From Planctomycetota bacterium (GTDB taxonomy: Bacteria; Planctomycetota; Phycisphaerae; Phycisphaerales; UBA5793): 64,000 nucleotides of DNA. Numbering within the stretch: position 1 is the stretch's first letter; each line of letters opens with the position of its first letter. The stretch lies in NCBI GenBank assembly GCA_963205185.1, contig CAUJHZ010000034.1, forward strand, positions 1 to 64,000, in the 5' to 3' direction. Shown piece after piece: positions 7,493-15,327 of the stretch. Both the position numbers and the translations under genes were made by a program. The notes under the pieces are model-generated. The model searched no databases. It was not told the origin of the DNA and saw only the letters and a list, made by a program, of their open reading frames with translations.

Positions 7493-8611
7493 TCATCCGG
7501 CCCCGATCCGGTTGCCGAATTCCCCGCGTTCGAAAAGATGAATCCGATCGAGGTCGATTCGCAGGCTCTCGCGGCTGCCAGGCTTGACAGCCGCCGTGGC
7601 ATCCACGCGGGCAACCAGCCGCCGCCGGGCCGGGCTGGCCAGAAACAGGTCCATGCGGTCGCCGAGGGGCTCGACCACCTGCACCTCGAGTTGGACGGCC
7701 GCCGCGTGGCCGTTGTCCGCCGCCTTCGCGGCGAGGCTGAACGCTTCAGGCCGTACGCCGAGCACAACCTGGTTTCCCGCGAGCCGTTGCGCCGCGGCCG
7801 CGAGCCGCTCGGGCAGGGGCAAGCGGATGCCGCCCTGCTCGGCTGCCCACAGCCGCCCCTGCTCGGACTCGATGCGCACGTCGATAAAGTTCATGGGAGG
7901 CATGCCAAGGAACCCGGCGACGAAGCGGTTGGCGGGCTCGCGGTAGACCTCCAGCGGCGTGCCCACCTGCTGCACCACGCCCTGGCTCATGATGACCACC
8001 CGATCGCCCAGCGTCATCGCCTCTTCCTGATCGTGGGTGACGTAGATGGTGGTGGTCCTGAGGCGCTGGTGCAGGGCTTTGAGTTCAGCGCGGGTTTCGA
8101 CGCGCAGTTTGGCGTCCAGATTGGAAAGTGGCTCGTCAAAGAGGAAGGCCTTGGGTTCCCGGACGATGGCCCGGCCCACCGCCACGCGTTGCCGCTGACC
8201 GCCAGAGAGTTGGCGGGGTTTGCGGTCGAGCAGATTCTCGATGCCGAGGATCCGGGCCGTCTCGTGCACCTTGCGATCGATTTCAGCGCGGGGCACTCGC
8301 CGGAGTTTGAGCGCAAAGGCCATGTTGCGATGCACGGTCATGTGCGGGTAGAGCGCGTAGTTCTGAAACACCATGGCGATGTCGCGGTCTTTGGGATGCA
8401 CGTCGTTGACGACGCGTCCGGCGATGCTGACCGTGCCGGAGGTGATCGATTCCAGGCCGGCGACCATGCGCAGGGTGGTGGACTTGCCGCAGCCTGAGGG
8501 TCCGACGAGCACGACGAACTCGCCGTCGGCGATGTGGAGGCTGACGTCATCGACGGCGCGGACCGGGCCGGGGTAATCCTTGCAGATGTGGCTCAGGACC
8601 ACTTCGGCCAT
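7493..8611 (-). CDS. ABC transporter ATP-binding protein, MalK/UgpC/MsmX type
   Basis: 372 residues. Walker A GPSGCGKST (near 37-45), ABC signature LSGGQRQRVAVGRA, Walker B AFLFDEPLSNLDA and the switch His in YVTHDQEEAM are intact. The C-terminal 130 residues form the TOBE/MOP-like regulatory domain typical of sugar and glycerol-phosphate importer ATPases (LGMPPMNFIDVRI, VVLGVRPEAF). It hydrolyses ATP to power an inner-membrane importer, and MsmX-type ATPases can serve several permeases. No permease or binding protein is next to it. The iron-type binding protein at 370-1467 is on the same strand but five genes away, so pairing is only a possibility. Confidence 0.93.
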   Translation of the reverse strand: MAEVVLSHICKDYPGPVRAVDDVSLHIADGEFVVLVGPSGCGKSTTLRMVAGLESITSGTVSIAGRVVNDVHPKDRDIAMVFQNYALYPHMTVHRNMAFALKLRRVPRAEIDRKVHETARILGIENLLDRKPRQLSGGQRQRVAVGRAIVREPKAFLFDEPLSNLDAKLRVETRAELKALHQRLRTTTIYVTHDQEEAMTLGDRVVIMSQGVVQQVGTPLEVYREPANRFVAGFLGMPPMNFIDVRIESEQGRLWAAEQGGIRLPLPERLAAAAQRLAGNQVVLGVRPEAFSLAAKAADNGHAAAVQLEVQVVEPLGDRMDLFLASPARRRLVARVDATAAVKPGSRESLRIDLDRIHLFERGEFGNRIGAG

Positions 8612-8802
8612 TGCGCCGTTTCTCCTCGTGCAGCGGCCGCGCGCCTCGATGCACCGGCTGCGAGCATAGTAGTCGCGGCGCGACGACGCGGAGCGCCGTT
8701 ACCCAATCGGCGCAACCGGCACGGTTTGCCGCGCGAGGCTCATCGAGTCCGAGAGTTGCGCCCTCGGCGGGCCGACATCACTGGCAGCAGGGGGTGGATG
8801 CC

Positions 8803-9117
8803 ATGCAACAGAGCAAGCCGTCGAAGAACTTCGATCAGATCAAGCCCTTCCTTCGCATGCTCGAAGGATCGATCGACGACGCCCGCAAGCGCCGCCTGGG
8901 GCACGATACGGTCCCGCCGGCGCCCGGCACGGCCGGCCGCACTGCCGCAGCGCCGGCAAACGCCGCGCAGCCGGGTCCGGGGAACCCGATTCCCATGCCG
9001 GCCAACCACGCAGCGCCGCCTGCGGCCGGGCCCGAAGCGGACCGACCGCTGCGCGCCACTCCCATCAAGCCCAAGCAGTCGCTGCACCCCACCGGCTTTC
9101 GTCCCACGGGCTCCTGA
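8803..9117 (+). CDS. small Pro/Ala-rich hypothetical protein
   Basis: Start at ATG 8803, preceded by a G-rich GGGGGTGG. 104 residues: a charged, probably helical N-terminal 35 (NFDQIKPFLRMLEGSIDDARKR) followed by a Pro/Ala/Gly-rich, likely disordered tail with NPIPMPANHAAPPAAG. No signal peptide, membrane segment or known family. The frame stays open upstream of 8803 but looks like non-coding background there. It is followed by a hairpin at 9154. Confidence 0.55.
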   Translation: MQQSKPSKNFDQIKPFLRMLEGSIDDARKRRLGHDTVPPAPGTAGRTAAAPANAAQPGPGNPIPMPANHAAPPAAGPEADRPLRATPIKPKQSLHPTGFRPTGS

Positions 9118-9153
9118 TCCGCGGAACGGACGCGAAGCCTGATGGTCCGCAAA

Positions 9154-9179
9154 CGGCGCGTTACGCGCCGCACGTCTTT
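9154..9179 (+). terminator. possible weak terminator
   Basis: A 7-bp GC stem (9154-9160 with 9164-9170, loop of 3) lies 36 bases after the stop at 9117; only three T follow at 9177-9179, so termination would be weak. Confidence 0.35.
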
Positions 9180-9346
9180 CCCACGCTCTCAGGTCAGCCC
9201 CTGTTCGCAGCGTCAATGGTTGCAATGGCTTATGCCACTTCGGCCGCTGGTCGAACTGGATCTGCAGTGCAGCGCCCCGGGCCAATGGCGCCATCGACTC
9301 GGGAGCCGGTTCTGAATCGGGTGATGGGAAAGTGAAGGATGTGGTC

Positions 9347-9736
9347 ATGTCAGGTCCCAATATCATCAACCCGAATCTCGCGGTACTCGATCGGCTGGGT
9401 GAAACGGCCGTCGTGACGCTGACGATCGAGGTCCTCTCGGGCGACGAGACGGCCCTGATGCTCCGCGAACTGCTCACCAGCGTGTACCAGCAGGGCAACA
9501 AGCACTTCATCCTCGACCTGCAGAACGTGTCCTCCATGGACTCGGTCTGCGTTGGGGTGCTGGTGGAGATGCTCACGCAAATGCAGCAGACGCGCGGCGG
9601 CGGCCGCATCGCCCTGGTGAACGCTGACGGCAATGTGGCGTACCTTTTCCGAATCACGCGGCTCGATCGGGTGTTCCCGATCTGCCGCGACGTGATGACC
9701 GCGCTCACCGCCGTCGAGCACGCCAGCGCCGCATGA
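9347..9736 (+). CDS. STAS-domain protein (anti-sigma factor antagonist family)
   Basis: About 129 residues from ATG 9347, with AAGGA at proper spacing; a GTG at 9332 would add five residues. The whole protein is one STAS domain: AVVTLTIEVLSGDETALML, then HFILDLQNVSSMDSVCVGVL, which matches the SpoIIAA loop whose Ser after Met-Asp is phosphorylated by the partner kinase. That Ser is kept, while the following SGLG is changed to VCVG. The family acts in partner-switching control of sigma factors or in stressosome-like complexes. No anti-sigma kinase, phosphatase or sigma factor gene is adjacent, so the partner must be elsewhere. Confidence 0.85.
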   Translation: MSGPNIINPNLAVLDRLGETAVVTLTIEVLSGDETALMLRELLTSVYQQGNKHFILDLQNVSSMDSVCVGVLVEMLTQMQQTRGGGRIALVNADGNVAYLFRITRLDRVFPICRDVMTALTAVEHASAA

Positions 9737-10253
9737 ACCGGCGCGGCGAAGCATGGGCCGACTGAATCGGACCCGATTTCTCAAGCGTCTCGGCCGAGCG
9801 TATTCGATGCGCCGCAGCGCGATGGTGAGACGGTCGACCTCTCTCTTTGCCGCGCCGCAAGCCACGCTGAGCCGGTAATCCGCCCGGGAGCCCCGGGGTG
9901 AGATGCTCGATCTGAAGTGGTTGTGCCGCACCCGCTTGAGCGCTGCGCAGGATCAGAGCGCGGGCAAGTCCTGAAGCGTCAGGCGCTTGCTGCGCGTCGC
10001 GATCGGCGGCGCCGCGCGCACGGCGAATCAGGCAAACTGCACCAATGGCGTGATGACTTGACTGAAGCATGATTGCTTCTAGCGGGGCGGCGCGATCGGC
10101 CTCGCCGAGCCGTCGTCTGCACGACGACTCATCAGCCAGTTCGGACGCTCACCCCTAGCGCGCGTCGCGTCGGACGAGTGAGCGCACTACACCACCCGCG
10201 CGGTGGCCACGGCCCCGCAAGGGCGCGGAAAACGCAAGAAGGGATGTGCGATC
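9737..10253 (+). other. intergenic region of about 500 bases with no convincing gene
   Basis: No frame with good coding character was found. A perfect 6-bp hairpin with a 4-base loop is at 10064-10079. The last 20 bases hold AAGAAGGGA, the ribosome-binding region of the next gene. The leader could carry its promoter, but no convincing -35/-10 pair was found. Confidence 0.4.
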
Positions 10254-11885
10254 ATGAGAAGCAGTATCTGGAAAGTGGCGGCAGGCGCTGCAGGCGTTCT
10301 GTCGCTGGTCCTCGCCACAGCGTGTGAGACGACGGACGATTCGCAAACGCGCCAGGAGCCCGCCAAACCTGTCGTGCAGGAGCAGCAGGTCGCGCGGGCT
10401 GAACCGACGCCGCCGCCCGCAGCGCCGGAGGCGCCTCCGGTCGCGGCGCGCGCGGCGCCGCAATGGTGGCCGACGATGAAAAACGATCGGACGATGCACT
10501 GGACGGCCATGTGCTTCCCGACCGGCGATCCGCTCACCAGCGTGATCGGCGTCGAGAAGGGCTTGCCCACCGAGGCCAGGCTCAATCAGAACTTCAACTA
10601 CCGGATCCTCGTTACCAATCTGACTGCCAACACGCTCGAGAGCGTCGTGCTCTTTGAAGACTTCGGTCAGAACCTCGAGTACTACGCATCGACGCCGTCC
10701 GCTTCGACCGGCGGCGGGCGCATCTCCTGGATGCTCGGCACCATGGCGCCGCGCGAAACGAGGAACATCGTCGTCACCGCCAAACCCGCCGCGGAGGGCA
10801 CGGTCGGCGCCTGCGCGAGCGTGACCTACGCCACGGCGTTCTGCGCCAATGTGCCGGTGGTCTCGCCGAAACTCAAGATCGTCAAGACCGGTCCGGCTGA
10901 GATCGTGCGGTGTGACGAGATCGTCTACAACATCGAGGTGTCGAACGTTGGTACCGGCGCCATCAACAACGTGAGAGTGATCGACACTCTCCCCAAGGGA
11001 ATGACCACCATCGAAGGTCGCAATGTCTTCGAAGCGGCCGTGGGCACGCTCGCGGCGGGGCAGATGAAGCGCTACTCCTTCCGCGCCGAGGTGGGATCAA
11101 AGGGCAAGTTTGAAAACCGCGCGGTCGCGACGGGCGATGGCGATCTGACGGCCGAGTCGGCCCTTGTGTCCGTCATGGCCCGCGAACCCGCCCTGGAGAT
11201 CGCCGTGTCGGGTCCGAAGGAGAGTTATATCGCCGTGCCGGTGACCTATGAGATCACCGTGACCAACAAGGGCGATGCGGCGGCGGCGGACGCGGTGCTC
11301 GAAAGCGCCGTGCCAAACGGCGCTGCGCTCGTCAACGCTTCGAATGGCGCATCGGCGGTCGGCGGCAAGGTCCTCTGGAAGCTCGGCACGATCGCCACCG
11401 GCGCGTCGAAGAAGGTTACCGTGACTCTGCGCGGCGATCAGCCCGTCTCGCTCCGCAATCTTGTCACCGCCAAGGCCTACTGCGCCTCGGCTGTGACCGC
11501 GACTGCGGATACGGTGGTGCGCGGCATCCCGGCGATTCTGCTCGAGGTCGTGGACCTGTCCGATCCCATCCGCGTCGGTGACAACGTGACGTACCAGATC
11601 ACGGTCACCAACCAGGGTTCGGCGACGGACCACAACATCCGACTCATCTGCACTCTCGAGGAGAATCAGCAGTTCGTGTCGGTGAGCGGCGCAACGGGCG
11701 GCACCGCCGCGGAGGGCGTGATCACCCTGTCGCCGCTGGCGCAACTCGCGCCCAAGGCCCAGGCCGTCTGGACCGTCACGGTCAAGAACGTCACGCCGGG
11801 TGATGTCCGCTTCAAAGTGAGGATGCGAAGCGACAACATCACGCGCGATGTCGAAGAGACCGAAGCCACGAACGTGTGGAAGTAA
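10254..11885 (+). CDS. DUF11-repeat lipoprotein
   Basis: 543 residues from ATG 10254 with AAGAAGGGA upstream. The leader VAAGAAGVLSLVLATAC gives a lipobox-like site at about Cys24, followed by a Pro/Ala-rich stalk to about residue 80. The rest holds consecutive Ig-like DUF11 repeats, seen in recurring patterns such as DEIVYNIEVSNVGTGAINNV, VPVTYEITVTNKGDAAAADA and DNVTYQITVTNQGSATDHN. Such repeats occur in envelope and wall proteins and in OmcB-like proteins. It is probably a structural cell-surface protein. A strong hairpin terminator follows. Confidence 0.85.
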   Translation: MRSSIWKVAAGAAGVLSLVLATACETTDDSQTRQEPAKPVVQEQQVARAEPTPPPAAPEAPPVAARAAPQWWPTMKNDRTMHWTAMCFPTGDPLTSVIGVEKGLPTEARLNQNFNYRILVTNLTANTLESVVLFEDFGQNLEYYASTPSASTGGGRISWMLGTMAPRETRNIVVTAKPAAEGTVGACASVTYATAFCANVPVVSPKLKIVKTGPAEIVRCDEIVYNIEVSNVGTGAINNVRVIDTLPKGMTTIEGRNVFEAAVGTLAAGQMKRYSFRAEVGSKGKFENRAVATGDGDLTAESALVSVMAREPALEIAVSGPKESYIAVPVTYEITVTNKGDAAAADAVLESAVPNGAALVNASNGASAVGGKVLWKLGTIATGASKKVTVTLRGDQPVSLRNLVTAKAYCASAVTATADTVVRGIPAILLEVVDLSDPIRVGDNVTYQITVTNQGSATDHNIRLICTLEENQQFVSVSGATGGTAAEGVITLSPLAQLAPKAQAVWTVTVKNVTPGDVRFKVRMRSDNITRDVEETEATNVWK

Positions 11886-11923
11886 CTCACGCGTTCGATG
11901 GTTTGAAAGCACCACGCCAGTGC

Positions 11924-11955
11924 GGCGCCCGGGGTCGAAGACTCCGGGCGCCTTT
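11924..11955 (+). terminator. intrinsic terminator after the DUF11 lipoprotein gene
   Basis: A 9-bp GC stem (11924-11932 with 11944-11952), extendable by two further pairs, is followed by TTT. It starts 39 bases after the stop codon. Confidence 0.65.
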
Positions 11956-12140
11956 CGCGTTGCCTTCGCCTCGCCCGGCCGCGCGTCGGCTGGGCTGTTC
12001 CCGATCGGTTTCCGAGGTCAGAACGGAGCATCCGCCGCCGGGGCCGCCTTCGCGGGAATGTCCGCCGGTTCCTGCCGGTTATCGTTACGCCGCGGGCCAC
12101 TGCACTCCGCAGGGGCGGCGGGCGTGAAAGCGAGGACCAC

Positions 12141-14777
12141 GTGGCGGGGATGCGTGTGAACGGAATCGTGGGTGGGTGCGTGCGGGGCGTGGTGCTGCTG
12201 CTGGCGGTGATCGCCTCCGCAGCGGCCGTGGCGCCGCCGCCGGTCGAGTCCGCCCGAGGCGATGATCTGAGCCGTGTTCAGGTCTCGGCGTCGAGCGGCG
12301 ACCTGCTTCGATCAATCGTCCGCCAGATGGGCTTTGACGAGGGCGAAGCGAAGTGGTCGAACCGATCGGCGGAGCTGATCGTGAGCGAGCAACAGTGGCG
12401 CACACTCGAGCAACTCGGCTGCGCGGTGCAACTCGTCGAACGCAGCCGGCCGCTGGCGGAGATCATTGCGGAGCGCCAGGCGCAGCTCGACGGCCCGGAT
12501 TATCCTGACCTCGCCGAAGTGATCACCCAGATGCAGAACGCCGCGGCCCAGTACCCGGCGATTTGCGCGTTTGTCGATCTGACGACTCTTTACAACACGC
12601 CGCCCACGTTTGAGGGCCGGCACCTCTACGCCGTGAAGATCTCGGACAACGTGGCGACGGACGAAGATGAGCCGCCGATGCTCATCGTCGGCGCGCATCA
12701 CGCCCGCGAGATCGTTACGCCGGTCATTTCGCTTCTGGCGATGGACAACCTCCTCAGCGGCTATGCGAGCGACCCGGCGATTCGCGACGTCGTGGACAGC
12801 CACGAAATCTGGATTGCGCCGGTGTGGAATCCGGATGGCTACAACCACGTCTTCACCACCAACAACATGTGGCGCAAGAACCGCCGCGTCTTTGCCCAGG
12901 GCATCGGCGTCGATCAGAATCGCAATTACCCGCTGGGCTGGGAGCGGCCGTGCGCCGGCACGAATAATCCGGACAGCGAGACTTACAAGGGCCCCAGCGC
13001 CGGCTCCGAAGTCGAGACGCAGACGCTCATGACCTGGGCTCGCGATGTGCGCTTCGCCAAAGTGATCGACTATCACTCGTCGGGCCGCGAGACGCTCTAC
13101 GCCTACAACTGCACGAGCCATCCGTTTGAGAGCTACCTTGAGCAGGAAGCGCTCGGCCTGACGATCGCCTCGGGCTACGTCGATGCGCGCCTGCCCAGCG
13201 CTGAAGGCGAGCACTTTCAGTGGCAGGCGGGCAACTTCGGCACGCATGCGTTCCTCATCGAGACGCACACGGAGTTTCAGCCGTCCTACCAGAGCGCACT
13301 GGCCGAGGCCAGCCGCGTCTGGCCCGGCATCCTGTGGATGCTCGAACACCATGTGCCGCTCACCGGCCGCGTGACGGAAGCAGGTAGCGGCGATGCGGTG
13401 GAGGCGACGATCACGCCGGCGGGCGTGAACTACGTGCTCGGCGAAGGTAACTCGTCGAGCCCCGCCACCGGCCGCTACTACGCCGCCTATGCGCCCGGCT
13501 CGTATGACGTGGTCTTCGAAGCGCCGGGCTATCAGTCGCAGGTCGTGCAGGTTGATGTGCAATCCGGCTCGCCGGCAGTCCTCGACGTTGCTCTCAATCG
13601 GACTCTCATTTCCTTCGACTTCCCCAGCGGGGTGCCGTCCACGATTCATCCGCGATTTGATCGATTCTCACTGCGCATCGACGAGTCCGAGCCCGGCTCG
13701 CTGCAGCCCGGAACGGCTCTGCTGCACTATGGCCCGCCGGGAGGGCCGTTTGAGGCCAACCCGCTCGTGTCGATGGGCGGCGGCAACTGGCTGGCCGTCT
13801 TCCCGCTCACGCCCTGCGGCGAGCAAGTCGCCTACTGGCTCAGCGCAGAAGATGTGAACGGCGTGCAGGTCGTCAGCCCTGCGGGCGCACCCGGTGAGAC
13901 GTATCTGGCGCTCTCCTCGACCGGCGTTCAGACAGTGTTCGAAGACAACTTCGAAACCAGTCGCGGCTGGACCACCGCCGTCAACGGCGCCACTGCGGGC
14001 CAGTGGCAGCGCGGCGTGCCGGTGAACGATCCAAACTGGGCTTATGACCCCGAGACCGATGGCGATGGCAGCGGCTCGGCGTTTCTCACGCAGAACGAAT
14101 CGGGCAACACCGACGTGGACAACGGCGCGGTCCTGCTCACCTCGCCCGTGTTCGATCTTTCCGCAGGCGGCGCGAGCATCAGTTACTACTACTACCTCAA
14201 TCTCACCAACCAAGACGGCAGCGACCGCCTGCTCGTCGAGGTCTCGAGCAGCGGAACCGGCGGGCCGTGGACGCCCGTCATCGCGCACACCACCAACGGC
14301 GGCCTCGCGTGGCGCACGCACACGATTTCCCAGGCCGATCTTGACGCGGCCAACATCACCATGACGGCGAACATGGCCCTGCGCTTCACCGCCAACGACG
14401 CAGGAACGCAGTCGATCGTTGAAGCAGGCGTCGATGGGGTCTCCATCACGACTTCGCGCTGCGATCCCTTCCCGGTTCTGGCGGTGGGTCAACTGACCGG
14501 CGGGCAATCGGGGCAGTTTGATGTGACCGGCGCGACGCCCAACGAACTCGCGTACCTCGTCTACAGCCTGCGCGGCTACGGGACGACCAACGTGGCGCCT
14601 CTGGGCGTCACACTTGATCTCGCCCAACCGGTGCAGGCCGGCACGGCCAAACGAACCGACGGCCAGGGCGCCGCGCGGTGGTCGCTGCCGATCCCCAACG
14701 TGCACAACGTGACGGTGTGGTTCCAGGCCGCCCAGCAGGGCCGGACGAGCAACGTGGTGAGGACCGTGGTGCAGTAG
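12141..14777 (+). CDS. secreted M14-family zinc carboxypeptidase, multidomain
   Basis: 878 residues; GTG 12141 with GAGGA upstream, or ATG 12150. A signal peptide covers about residues 1-35. The M14 domain (about 120-400) shows the zinc ligands HAREIV (His, Glu) and DYHSS (His), substrate-binding WNPDGYNH and DQNRNYP, and the catalytic Glu in FLIETHTEF. Next come a carboxypeptidase regulatory-like beta-sandwich (ending about 480), a beta-sandwich region with a MAM/immune-inhibitor-A-like segment (FEDNFETSRGWT, about 600-770), and a C-terminal 100-residue domain ending RTSNVVRTVVQ, related to that of other secreted proteins here. It trims C-terminal residues from extracellular peptides; specificity is not readable. 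Confidence 0.93.
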   Translation: MAGMRVNGIVGGCVRGVVLLLAVIASAAAVAPPPVESARGDDLSRVQVSASSGDLLRSIVRQMGFDEGEAKWSNRSAELIVSEQQWRTLEQLGCAVQLVERSRPLAEIIAERQAQLDGPDYPDLAEVITQMQNAAAQYPAICAFVDLTTLYNTPPTFEGRHLYAVKISDNVATDEDEPPMLIVGAHHAREIVTPVISLLAMDNLLSGYASDPAIRDVVDSHEIWIAPVWNPDGYNHVFTTNNMWRKNRRVFAQGIGVDQNRNYPLGWERPCAGTNNPDSETYKGPSAGSEVETQTLMTWARDVRFAKVIDYHSSGRETLYAYNCTSHPFESYLEQEALGLTIASGYVDARLPSAEGEHFQWQAGNFGTHAFLIETHTEFQPSYQSALAEASRVWPGILWMLEHHVPLTGRVTEAGSGDAVEATITPAGVNYVLGEGNSSSPATGRYYAAYAPGSYDVVFEAPGYQSQVVQVDVQSGSPAVLDVALNRTLISFDFPSGVPSTIHPRFDRFSLRIDESEPGSLQPGTALLHYGPPGGPFEANPLVSMGGGNWLAVFPLTPCGEQVAYWLSAEDVNGVQVVSPAGAPGETYLALSSTGVQTVFEDNFETSRGWTTAVNGATAGQWQRGVPVNDPNWAYDPETDGDGSGSAFLTQNESGNTDVDNGAVLLTSPVFDLSAGGASISYYYYLNLTNQDGSDRLLVEVSSSGTGGPWTPVIAHTTNGGLAWRTHTISQADLDAANITMTANMALRFTANDAGTQSIVEAGVDGVSITTSRCDPFPVLAVGQLTGGQSGQFDVTGATPNELAYLVYSLRGYGTTNVAPLGVTLDLAQPVQAGTAKRTDGQGAARWSLPIPNVHNVTVWFQAAQQGRTSNVVRTVVQ

Positions 14778-14828
14778 GTTGAAACCGTCGGCTGCCGCCT
14801 ACGGCTATGAGAGATTCTGAGGCCGCGC

Positions 14829-15221
14829 TTACGGACTCTTCTCGGTCCAGTAGCGCATCACCTTGCCGTCGATGAGTTCGAAGCAGGTGGTGGTGGTTTC
14901 TTCTTTGTGGTTCCAGCCGTCGTAGAGGAAGAGGAATTCGCCGCTGCTGCTTTCGCTGCGGCGGTACTCGTAGCGCCAGATTTCGCCTTTCACGCCGTCG
15001 CGCTCGAAGGTCTTGCGCGAGGTCGGCGCGCCGAATGCGGCGTCGAGCCACTCGGCGCTGGTCTGGTTGGGCTGAACCTGCGCGAGGCTGGCGCTGGTGA
15101 TGCGCCGTCCCTGCACGCTGACGGTCTTGTTGCCGCTGACGATGTTGCAGCCGCCCAGCGCTGCGGCGCCAAAGACGACGGCGGCGAGGGCGAATCGACG
15201 GGCGAGAGTCAAGGCGGGCAT
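14829..15221 (-). CDS. small BamE/SmpA-like lipoprotein
   Basis: 130 residues; ATG preceded by GGAGAT. The leader ALAAVVFGAAALGGC carries a lipobox LGGC with Cys25. The mature part has PNQTSAEWLDAAFGAPTS, which resembles the helix and turn of BamE/SmpA domains (a G/N-x-T motif before a helix, then a G-x-P turn), followed by beta strands EIWRYEYRR and EFLFLYDG. BamE is an outer-membrane assembly-complex lipoprotein; many family members have other roles, so the specific function is open. It may share a promoter region with nothing upstream, since the next gene ends 107 bases beyond its start. Confidence 0.6.
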   Translation of the reverse strand: MPALTLARRFALAAVVFGAAALGGCNIVSGNKTVSVQGRRITSASLAQVQPNQTSAEWLDAAFGAPTSRKTFERDGVKGEIWRYEYRRSESSSGEFLFLYDGWNHKEETTTTCFELIDGKVMRYWTEKSP

Positions 15222-15327
15222 GGGTCCATCTCCTGGCGTCGCGGGCGCAGCGGGCAGAGGTCTCAGCGATCATCGGCAAGGCGGCAACCCGACCTGCACC
15301 GCATCATAGGACCGCGCTGCCGCGAGG

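Noticed and set aside
9705-10070. Minus-strand open frame of 121 codons overlapping the STAS gene end
   Set aside because: No ribosome-binding site, no hydrophobic core pattern, Arg/Ala-rich composition typical of antisense frames.
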